From NCBI GenBank assembly GCA_030045755.1, contig JASIEW010000035.1, positions 1 to 7,538 of the forward strand: 7,538 nucleotides of DNA. Reading direction: 5' to 3'. Source of the stretch: Nitrososphaerales archaeon (GTDB lineage: Archaea; Thermoproteota; Nitrososphaeria; Nitrososphaerales; UBA183). Each line of letters starts with the position of its first letter. The stretch's first letter is position 1. The notes beneath the pieces are model-generated. The model made no database searches. It was not told the DNA's origin and worked only from the letters and a program-made list of their open reading frames with translations. Both the position numbers and the translations under genes were made by a program. Of the stretch, positions 1-4,689 are shown piece after piece.

Positions 1-770
1 TTGGTGACGAACTTGTAGGTCATCGCGCTGTCCGCCATGGTCACGAGCTCGTCCCTGTACATGTCGATTTCGCACTGCCCGGCCGTGGCGACCTCGTGGT
101 GGTGGGCGTTGCAGAGCACGCCGAACCCCTCCCTGAGGTAGTTCACGCACACTCCCCTGTAGTCGCTGAGCGTGTCGACGGGCTGGGCCGGATAGTAACC
201 GTCTTTGAAGCGTATGGGAAAGTTGGTCCCTCCAGACTGGTTCGCAGCCTCCTTCGACGATATCCTGAAGCTCGACCCGAAGGGGTCGTTGACCTCCCAG
301 GTCGCCGCGTCGAAGACGAAGAACTCGATCTCCGGGCCCCACAGCGAGTCGGTGAAGCCGGCCTCCCTGATCTTCGCCTCCGCGACCTGTGCTATGTGCC
401 TGGGATCCCTGCTGAACCGGCCGGCCCCGTATCCGGCCCGGACGTCGCAGATGAAACGCCCGGTCTTCACGCTGTCCTCCAGCCAGGGGACGACGCCGAA
501 GGTAGAGGAGTCTGGCACGAGCAGCATGTCCGACTCGTAGATGTCGACGAACCCCTTGACGGAAGACCCGTCGAGCTTCGCCACCCCGTCAGTGAACATC
601 CTAGGGCCCATCATCTCGGAGGGTATGCTCACGTGCCTGAGCCTCCCCGGGACGTCAGTGAACTGCAGGTCCACGAACTTCACTCCCTGCTTCCTGATGG
701 CGTCGAGCGCCTCCTCGGGCGTGAACGACCTCTTGACGAACTTCCCTTCCGGGGTGATCTTGTAAGTCAC
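1..770 (-). CDS. glnA: Glutamine synthetase type I, N-terminal part (runs off the window)
   Basis: ATP-dependent ligation of ammonia to glutamate, the main cytoplasmic ammonium-assimilation step. About 256 codons are present, roughly the first half of a type I enzyme (usually about 450-480 aa); the C-terminal half lies beyond position 1. Seen: the beta-grasp N-domain with VKFVDLQFTDVPGRLRHVSI (residues 30-49) and the Asp-containing loop after it; the catalytic-domain strand GPEIEFFVFD (145-154) with metal-ligand glutamates E147 and E149; and HHHEVATAGQCEIDM (223-237) with the conserved E226 and E234. The start is GTG at 770: an in-frame TGA lies 12 bp upstream with no other start between. A TATA element centred 27 bp upstream indicates a leaderless mRNA. 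It is divergent from an Lrp-type regulator, a plausible controller. The identification is firm; the adenylylation region and active-site C-terminus cannot be seen. Confidence 0.96.
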   Translation of the reverse strand, partial: MTYKITPEGKFVKRSFTPEEALDAIRKQGVKFVDLQFTDVPGRLRHVSIPSEMMGPRMFTDGVAKLDGSSVKGFVDIYESDMLLVPDSSTFGVVPWLEDSVKTGRFICDVRAGYGAGRFSRDPRHIAQVAEAKIREAGFTDSLWGPEIEFFVFDAATWEVNDPFGSSFRISSKEAANQSGGTNFPIRFKDGYYPAQPVDTLSDYRGVCVNYLREGFGVLCNAHHHEVATAGQCEIDMYRDELVTMADSAMTYKFVT

Positions 771-790
771 GGATGACGGTCACGTCCAGA

Positions 791-801
791 ACAAATATAA
801 G
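791..801. promoter_or_regulatory. Shared bidirectional TATA element between glnA and the Lrp gene
   Basis: The AT-rich block acaaatataag is the only such block in the 51-bp gap. Read on the minus strand it is CTTATATTTG, close to the archaeal TATA consensus, centred about 27 bp from the GTG of glnA at 770. Read on the plus strand its centre is about 26 bp from the ATG at 822. The midpoint between the two start codons is 796, which is the centre of the element. Both distances match the usual archaeal TATA-to-transcription-start spacing, so both mRNAs are probably leaderless. That one element serves both directions is inferred. Confidence 0.6.
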
Positions 802-821
802 CCTCATCTCGGTGCAGCTGG

Positions 822-1346
822 ATGTTCGTGGGCATGCAGGCGCAATCACAGGACAAGCATCCAAGCACGAGCCGGCACGGGGCGTCAGTGACTGGACGAT
901 TGGACGTCGACCGCCTGGACCTGGAGATACTCCGGCATCTGCTGACGGGAGGCAAGTCCTCGTTCAGACAGATCGCGGCTGCCCTGAACGTGTCGACCAC
1001 CACCGTCGCCGGGAGGGTGGCGAAGCTGGAAGCGAGCAAGGTCGTGAAAGGATACGCCGGGCTGATAGACTTCGAGTCCCTCGGCTACGAGATAACCGTG
1101 GTGACCGAGATCTTCGTCTCGAAGGGGAGGCTGCTCGAGATGGAGAAGCAGATCGCAAAGCTGCCTGGCGTCTGCGCGGTCTACGACGTGACTGGGGAGA
1201 TAGACGGCATAGTGATCGCGAAGTTCAGGGACCGCGAGGAGCTGAGCCGCTTCACCAAGGGCCTCCTCGCGATGCCTTTCGTCGAGAGGACCAACACCCA
1301 CCTCGTCCTCACGACCGTGAGAGAGGACTTCCGTCTTCCAATCTAA
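822..1346 (+). CDS. Lrp/AsnC-family transcriptional regulator
   Basis: A DNA-binding regulator of the leucine-responsive/AsnC family, acting in the cytoplasm, usually as dimers or octamers that sense amino acids. The 174 aa contain an N-terminal winged helix-turn-helix (about residues 30-80, starting DVDRLDLEILRHLL, with recognition-helix region LNVSTTTVAGRVAKLE) and a C-terminal RAM/ligand domain (about 88-165) with the typical pattern of strand, helix, PGVCAVYDVTGEIDGIVIAKF and final TTVRED. Residues 1-25 are a polar, unconserved-looking tail, so ATG 834 or GTG 888 are alternative starts. ATG 822 is preferred because it sits about 26 bp from the TATA centre, predicting a leaderless message. 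It is divergent from glnA across 51 bp, so autoregulation and control of glutamine synthetase are likely but inferred. The effector cannot be told from the sequence. Confidence 0.92.
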   Translation: MFVGMQAQSQDKHPSTSRHGASVTGRLDVDRLDLEILRHLLTGGKSSFRQIAAALNVSTTTVAGRVAKLEASKVVKGYAGLIDFESLGYEITVVTEIFVSKGRLLEMEKQIAKLPGVCAVYDVTGEIDGIVIAKFRDREELSRFTKGLLAMPFVERTNTHLVLTTVREDFRLPI

Positions 1347-1354
1347 CTTATCAG
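1344..1354 (+). promoter_or_regulatory. Weak candidate TATA for the 1376 gene
   Basis: The stretch taacttatcag overlaps the stop codon of the Lrp gene and is centred about 27 bp before ATG 1376, the spacing expected for a leaderless archaeal transcript. The match to the TATA consensus is poor. Read-through from the Lrp promoter, 29 bp away, is equally possible. Confidence 0.3.
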
Positions 1355-1375
1355 GGCGGCCTAAACGACGACGGG

Positions 1376-1876
1376 ATGCGCTTGACGAAGGTCAGAGTCA
1401 GGATAGGCCAGGCGGAGGCAGAGGTAGAGGCAGACCCGGAGCACATAGCGGAGGCCATCGACCTCGTGCCGCTGCTAGCCTCCAAGCTCTCTGCGGGGCC
1501 ATCACGGGAAGGGAGCGAGGCCAGTCCCGCGGCCAGGACGGGGGAGGTCCCGGGCCAGCCGCAGCAGGATCAGATACCCGTCGTCTCCATAGAGAAGGGG
1601 GACTCGCTCGCGGATGTCATCTCGAAGTTCTTCGCAGGCCCCTGGGGAAGGGAGAGGAGGAAGCTGTCCGACGTCCGGGTCGCGCTGCAGTCGTACGGCC
1701 TGAACTACCCCAAGCAGTCGGTCGCGGTGGCGCTCCTCAGACTGGCGAAGGGCTCGAAGATAAGGCGGTTCAAGGCTGACGACGGCGAGTTCGTATACAC
1801 CTCCTCGCAGCTTCCAATAGGTATGACCGTGCAGACGGAGCGGACGCACGAGGTGCCGGCTCCGGAAAGCTCCTGA
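1376..1876 (+). CDS. Small winged-helix protein with N-terminal beta module (regulator family member 1)
   Basis: Exact function unknown; probably a DNA-binding or protein-binding cytoplasmic factor. The 166 aa fall into three parts: a compact module (residues 1-40) with KVRVRIGQAEAEVEADPEHI followed by a helix; a polar linker rich in Pro, Gly and Gln (about 41-68); and a winged-helix-like domain (about 75-143) with LSDVRVALQSYGLNYPKQSV as the likely helix-turn-helix core and KIRRFKADDGEFVY as the wing hairpin. The C-terminal 20 residues look disordered. The layout and several positions match the protein encoded at 3200-3610 on the other strand (LSDV versus LSEV; G-x-N/H-Y, then a hydrophobic helix, then an RRF/FRDG wing), so the two are paralogues. 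The start is ATG 1376, which begins exactly at the module. The coding frame is open upstream through the Lrp gene, but that part is only a shadow of Lrp. It may be co-transcribed with Lrp (29-bp gap). Confidence 0.8.
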   Translation: MRLTKVRVRIGQAEAEVEADPEHIAEAIDLVPLLASKLSAGPSREGSEASPAARTGEVPGQPQQDQIPVVSIEKGDSLADVISKFFAGPWGRERRKLSDVRVALQSYGLNYPKQSVAVALLRLAKGSKIRRFKADDGEFVYTSSQLPIGMTVQTERTHEVPAPESS

Positions 1877-1886
1877 CGCGCTTTCG

Positions 1887-1896
1887 CTTTTAAAAA
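1887..1896 (+). promoter_or_regulatory. TATA box for the 1919 membrane-protein gene
   Basis: The block cttttaaaaa is a strong archaeal TATA match lying 10 bp after the preceding stop codon. Its centre (about 1891.5) is 27 bp before ATG 1919. This predicts a leaderless mRNA starting at that ATG rather than at the in-frame ATG at 1904. Confidence 0.65.
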
Positions 1897-1918
1897 CCGC
1901 CTGATGCGGCCGACTGGC

Positions 1919-2176
1919 ATGCAAAGGAGCAGGTTCTCGGTCAAGTTTCTGGCCCTCCTGGTCGCGGGTCTGATCGTCCTATACGCAGCCCTCACTCTCT
2001 ACGACGAGGGAGGGCAGAAGTTCCTTAGAGGATCCACAGGCACCGGTCGCGTCCCTCTGAGCGGCTACGAGGCGCTGTTCTTGTTCGCGGTGATACTGGC
2101 GCCCATCGGGTGCATTCTGACGCTAGCCGGCCTGGTAGGGCTCATCGAGAAGCTCTTCCCTAGGGGCGAAGACTGA
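1919..2176 (+). CDS. Small two-helix membrane protein, unknown function
   Basis: I do not recognise a family. The 85-aa product has a short basic N-terminus (QRSRFSVK), a first transmembrane segment at about residues 8-27, a 20-25 residue polar loop rich in Gly and Thr (DEGGQKFLRGSTGTGRVPL), a second transmembrane segment at about 50-75 containing a Pro and a Cys, and a charged tail KLFPRGED. By the positive-inside rule both ends probably face the cytoplasm, with the loop outside. An in-frame ATG at 1904 would add five residues, but a strong TATA box 27 bp upstream of ATG 1919 makes the latter the better start (leaderless). It has its own promoter, so it need not be functionally tied to the preceding winged-helix gene. 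It converges with the small exported-protein gene that ends at 2219. Confidence 0.72.
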   Translation: MQRSRFSVKFLALLVAGLIVLYAALTLYDEGGQKFLRGSTGTGRVPLSGYEALFLFAVILAPIGCILTLAGLVGLIEKLFPRGED

Positions 2177-2218
2177 CCCGCTCTCTGACTCTGTTAACCT
2201 CGTCGCACACTCGGGAAG

Positions 2219-2479
2219 TCATATGCTTTGACACCAATCCGGAGTGCAAAAGTAGTAGAACTCGCCCTTGTATGAACTGAAAACGCCCAAGCCAAGATAG
2301 TGGTAAGTCATCGAGTCCATTTCATAGGGAATACAAACGGGCTCCCCTGGCTGTATTCCCCCTCCTGGCGCGACAATGTTGCACCTACTCGGGTTTGACA
2401 CTACTGGGACACAGACCAAGATTGCGGCGACAACAACCGCAAGAGCCGCGATAACTGCTACCTTTGTTCGAGTCCTCAC
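2219..2479 (-). CDS. Small exported or membrane-anchored protein with conserved-looking cysteines, unknown function
   Basis: Unrecognised 86-aa protein. A basic start (RTRTK) is followed by one hydrophobic helix at about residues 6-27 (VAVIAALAVVVAAILVCVPV) that could be a signal peptide or an uncleaved anchor. The rest is a polar, aromatic-rich domain with cysteines at 33, 49, 78 and 83 (SRCNIVAPGGG, EPVCIPYEMD, YFCTPDWC), which could form two disulfides outside the cell. The start is GTG 2479; an in-frame TAG lies 15 bp upstream and no other start codon intervenes. I see no convincing TATA box or Shine-Dalgarno near the start. Its GC content is near 50% by hand count, well below the roughly 60-65% of neighbouring genes, consistent with a recent or fast-evolving gene. 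The signal/anchor-plus-cysteine design argues for a real gene, but support is moderate. Confidence 0.6.
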   Translation of the reverse strand: MRTRTKVAVIAALAVVVAAILVCVPVVSNPSRCNIVAPGGGIQPGEPVCIPYEMDSMTYHYLGLGVFSSYKGEFYYFCTPDWCQSI

Positions 2480-2721
2480 CGAGACTTCAACCTACTCCTG
2501 ATTCTCCGCTCCCACTCCTCTTGGGCGAGTGAAGACGACTCCCCGCTTGACTCGACCGCTCAACCTTAGAGCCGTCCTCTCTCGGCTGATTTAGCCCTGT
2601 CCATAGGACATCATGAGACGACCGTGGAATGGAGTTAACAAAATCCTCGCTCCCAAACTCATTTAAGCGGAACCGAAGGCACGCGAGGCCGGAGACCTGA
2701 GTCGTCCTGTCCACCGACGTA
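2480..2721. other. Gene-free gap upstream of the second winged-helix gene
   Basis: No convincing coding frame on either strand. It contains a perfect inverted repeat TGTCC-ATA-GGACA (2598-2610), and an AT-rich block atttaag (2661-2667) followed by a gc-rich stretch. The frame of the downstream gene is closed by TGA at 2698-2700. I see no tRNA cloverleaf and no obvious poly-T terminator. Confidence 0.5.
2661..2667 (+). promoter_or_regulatory. Candidate TATA box for the 2722 gene
   Basis: The block atttaag in an otherwise GC-rich context predicts transcription starting near 2690. That leaves a leader of about 30 nt to CTG 2722 or about 90 nt to GTG 2782. A GGAG lies at the predicted start site. 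Assignment rests on composition and spacing only. Confidence 0.4.
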
Positions 2722-3216
2722 CTGTCGATCAAGGTAAGCTACGGAGACGCCAACGTAGAGTTTTCCGGGTCGCCCGAGGTCGTGCTCAGATCACTACATG
2801 AGTTCGTGTCGAAGGTGATACCTGGGATGGACCTCGCACGCGCCATCAGCCTGAACCACTCGCTCAACGACATGACTCTGACCTTCAAGGAATACGTGAA
2901 GATCACCCCGGAGGGCCCCAGGGTGTGGACCCAGGACCGGAGACTCAGCGACAGGGACACGATACTACTCCAGCTGGTGGCCTCGAGGATCGCGAGTTTG
3001 AGCGGGAAGGCACAGACGGACGCGATGTCAGTGGGGGAGATCGAGGCGGCCACGGGCCTCTACCCCAAGACGATCAGCTCCAGGCTAAGCGAGCTGACAA
3101 AGTCCGCGCTCGTGGAGAGGCTCGGGACCGACGCAGGCGGAAAGTACAGGATAACCACGATGGGCGTCAGCAGGCTCGGGGATCAGCTCTCCAAGAAGCT
3201 CAAACCTGCTCCTTGA
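2722..3216 (+). CDS. Winged-helix regulator with N-terminal beta module (family member 2), start uncertain
   Basis: A probable cytoplasmic DNA-binding regulator of unknown target. The C-terminal winged helix (about residues 75-160, counted from 2722) carries SVGEIEAATGLYPKTISSRL as helix-turn-helix and KYRITTMGVSRLGDQL as wing and last helix, like MarR/ArsR-type archaeal regulators. The N-terminal part is SIKVSYGDANVEFSGSPEVV plus a helix, the same strand-turn-strand-PE-helix pattern seen at the N-termini of the proteins at 1376 and 3610. This part is coding by third-position GC (14 of 18 codons by hand) but has no ATG, GTG or TTG before GTG 2782; an in-frame TGA sits at 2698. So either CTG 2722 starts translation, giving 164 aa, or GTG 2782 starts a 144-aa protein lacking the module, or an upstream frameshift exists. 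It overlaps the next gene tail to tail by 17 bp. Confidence 0.8.
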   Translation: MSIKVSYGDANVEFSGSPEVVLRSLHEFVSKVIPGMDLARAISLNHSLNDMTLTFKEYVKITPEGPRVWTQDRRLSDRDTILLQLVASRIASLSGKAQTDAMSVGEIEAATGLYPKTISSRLSELTKSALVERLGTDAGGKYRITTMGVSRLGDQLSKKLKPAP

Positions 3217-3610
3217 ACGGGAACTTCTGCACGTACCTGTAGTTCCTCGCGCTCCCGTCCCTGAACAGCGTCCCTTCTCTGACCAGGTCGACGAGCGTGT
3301 GGGCCACCGCGGTCCTGTCGTAGTGGTACCCCCTCCTGCTCATCTCCTCATGGACCTCCGAAAGCGCTCTGGGAGCGGAGAACCACCCCTCGCGCCACAG
3401 TGTCACGAGAAGGCCTCTGCACGTCTCGAACCTGTGCTCGTCGGGCTGCGCGATCTGTGCCTCCACCAGCGCTGGCTCCTTCGAGGCCATGCCGGCGAGG
3501 ACGCTCTCGACGGCCTGCTGCACCCTCTCTTCGGGCGCGGTGATCTCTATCTCCCACGCGCCCCTCTTCAGCTTGACCGTGACCCCCTGGCGGGGCGCGT
3601 CTTCGTTCAA
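3200..3610 (-). CDS. Winged-helix protein with N-terminal beta module (family member 3), divergent from nurA
   Basis: A probable transcription factor of unknown target. The 136 aa comprise an N-terminal module (about residues 9-42: VTVKLKRGAWEIEITAPEER plus helix), a short linker, and a C-terminal winged helix (about 60-128) with FETCRGLLVTLWREGWFSAP, LSEVHEEMSRRGYHYDRTAV and wing LFRDGSARNYRYVQ. It aligns by eye with the 1376-1876 product over both domains, so they are paralogues. The start is TTG 3610: an in-frame TAG lies 15 bp upstream, there is no other start, and a purine-rich GAGAGGG sits 6 nt upstream. Its upstream region is shared with the nurA-herA operon, making it a candidate regulator of that operon or of itself. 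Its 3' end overlaps the plus-strand gene ending at 3216 by 17 bp. Confidence 0.85.
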   Translation of the reverse strand: MNEDAPRQGVTVKLKRGAWEIEITAPEERVQQAVESVLAGMASKEPALVEAQIAQPDEHRFETCRGLLVTLWREGWFSAPRALSEVHEEMSRRGYHYDRTAVAHTLVDLVREGTLFRDGSARNYRYVQKFPFKEQV

Positions 3611-3616
3611 CCTGGG

Positions 3617-3623
3617 CCCTCTC
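3617..3623 (-). promoter_or_regulatory. Ribosome binding site supporting the TTG start at 3610
   Basis: On the minus strand the sequence GAGAGGG lies 6 nt before the TTG codon. It is the only purine-rich match near that start and supports TTG as the real initiation codon, since no ATG or GTG is available between it and the upstream in-frame stop. Confidence 0.5.
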
Positions 3624-3627
3624 TATT

Positions 3628-3713
3628 GTTGCTATTGGCCAACATGCGCAAGCCTTTTAAAGCCACCATGTGCTACTATTGGTGGCCAACATGCACAACA
3701 ATATTTTAAGCCT
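3628..3713. repeat. Imperfect direct repeat of a palindrome-plus-TATA module
   Basis: Two copies of one module stand in tandem between the divergent genes. Copy 1 (about 3628-3664) has core ATTGGCCAACATGC followed by gcaagccTTTTAAAGCC. Copy 2 (about 3670-3713) has core ATTGGTGGCCAACATGC followed by acaacaataTTTTAAGCC. The cores are 44 bp apart measured from ATTGG. Each core is an inverted repeat (TTGG/CCAA, extended by partly matching outer arms such as TGTGC/GCACA in copy 2). Copy 2 lies over the start codon of nurA. Confidence 0.65.
3654..3662. promoter_or_regulatory. Palindromic TATA element between regulator 3 and nurA
   Basis: The block CTTTTAAAG is nearly identical on both strands. On the plus strand it predicts transcription starting near 3684, seven bases before ATG 3691 of nurA. 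On the minus strand it predicts a start near 3632, giving regulator 3 a leader of about 22 nt that includes its purine-rich binding site. It is the strongest TATA match in the gap and may drive both genes. Confidence 0.55.
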
Positions 3714-4686
3714 TCGGGGCAAGAACGAGTCTGACGTTCTGGGCTCCCTGGCCAAGGAGTTCGAGCACGCGCTGGCTGAGCTGACGCTGAGCGCAGAGAA
3801 TGACCTCTGCGGGAGGCGGTTCGTGTTCAGCAGGTACGGCCGCGAGCTCTACCCGTACTTCGAGGAAGCGGGCGCCGACCTGGTCCCTGGGTGCATAATA
3901 CCTGTCAAAAAAGGGCGGCCGGTCGCGTCAGTCGACTCGACGTGCATGTTGTTGGGCGAGACGTCCCATGGCTCACTGTACGCCGCGAGAGCGGCGGTGG
4001 GCCTCTCCCTGGAGGGCGCCCTGAGGCGCTTCTTCAGGCTCGGCCCGATCCTGGTGTACGTCTCCTCCTCGGGGGTATCCGGCCTGGGGACGAGCCTGCA
4101 CCCCGAGGAGCTGTCCCTGGCCCTCTCCGACAGGGCCGTGGCCGAGGGGCTGATCAGGAACAGAGTGGAGACGCGCGTGGTCGAGGCCCTGATGGGGAGC
4201 GAGGAGGAGATGCTGGTGATGTCAGACGGCTCTCTCAGGCACCCCATGGGCCTCCTCGCGGCGAGGCTGCGCAAGCCCTCATGCGCGGGCACGAGACTGA
4301 TCGGGTTCTCGAAGTCGAGCAGCCTGATATTCTCCGAGGAGGCCGTGGCAGTTCTTTCGAAGCGCGCCGCCCCTTCTTACTACACGGTGGACGACGGCCC
4401 CCTGCGCACCGTGCTCGCGAAGTTCTCGGCCGACGGCCTGGTCTTCCGCCTGGACATCTCTCCGGGAAGCGAGCCGGTGGAGTCTGTCCTCGGCACCCTC
4501 CTGTGGAACGACGCGTTCTCGTCAGGCTACCCAGACTCCTTGAAGGTCGCGCACCACCTCTCGATATTCTCCAACGCGGACGGGCAGGCGCTCAAGGCCC
4601 TGGTGGCCGGTCGCTTCAGGCTGAGGCAGCTGTCGACGTTCCCGCTCAGGGCCGTCGCCCTGGGGAGCTTCAAGGGAGGGGCGTGA
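3691..4686 (+). CDS. nurA: NurA-type 5'-to-3' nuclease (DNA end resection)
   Basis: NurA is a metal-dependent nuclease that works with the HerA translocase to resect DNA ends for recombination; it acts as a dimer docked on the HerA hexamer. The 331-aa protein shows the family signatures in order: VASVDST (D82, motif I, usually VDGS), the Tyr/Arg strand GSLYAARAAVGL (about 94-105), an RVVEALM helix (E165), MSDGSLRHP (D179, motif DGSL), GFSKSSSL, and a C-terminal YPDSLKVAHHLS with H288/H289. These match the acidic and histidine metal/catalytic positions known for the family. GTG 3670 would add seven residues, but the predicted transcription start near 3684 favours ATG 3691. The stop is followed 3 bp later by the herA start, so they form an operon. 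An odd point is Ser in place of Gly in motif I. Confidence 0.9.
   Translation: MHNNILSLRGKNESDVLGSLAKEFEHALAELTLSAENDLCGRRFVFSRYGRELYPYFEEAGADLVPGCIIPVKKGRPVASVDSTCMLLGETSHGSLYAARAAVGLSLEGALRRFFRLGPILVYVSSSGVSGLGTSLHPEELSLALSDRAVAEGLIRNRVETRVVEALMGSEEEMLVMSDGSLRHPMGLLAARLRKPSCAGTRLIGFSKSSSLIFSEEAVAVLSKRAAPSYYTVDDGPLRTVLAKFSADGLVFRLDISPGSEPVESVLGTLLWNDAFSSGYPDSLKVAHHLSIFSNADGQALKALVAGRFRLRQLSTFPLRAVALGSFKGGA
4674..4681 (+). promoter_or_regulatory. Ribosome binding site for herA inside the nurA 3' end
   Basis: GGGAGGGG lies 8 nt before the GTG start codon at 4690, overlapping the last codons of nurA. It supports the GTG start and indicates internal initiation on a polycistronic nurA-herA message, in contrast to the leaderless starts seen elsewhere in the window. 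Confidence 0.6.
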
Positions 4687-4689
4687 GCC

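Noticed and set aside
96..776. Long plus-strand open frame opposite glnA
   Set aside because: It is the antisense shadow of glutamine synthetase; the translation is Pro/Arg/Val-rich without domain character, while the minus strand shows clear active-site motifs.
773..1375. Upstream in-frame extension of the 1376 gene
   Set aside because: The frame is open but runs through the Lrp gene in another phase and gives Arg/Gly/Asp-rich low-quality sequence; domain-like sequence begins at ATG 1376.
2598..2610. Inverted repeat TGTCC-ATA-GGACA as a terminator
   Set aside because: Short stem with no following T-tract, and archaeal termination relies mainly on T-rich tracts; kept only as a possible operator.
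2487..2732. 81-aa minus-strand open frame with TTG start
   Set aside because: Ser/Arg/Gly-rich with no hydrophobic core or domain pattern, lying in the gene-free gap and overlapping the start of regulator 2.
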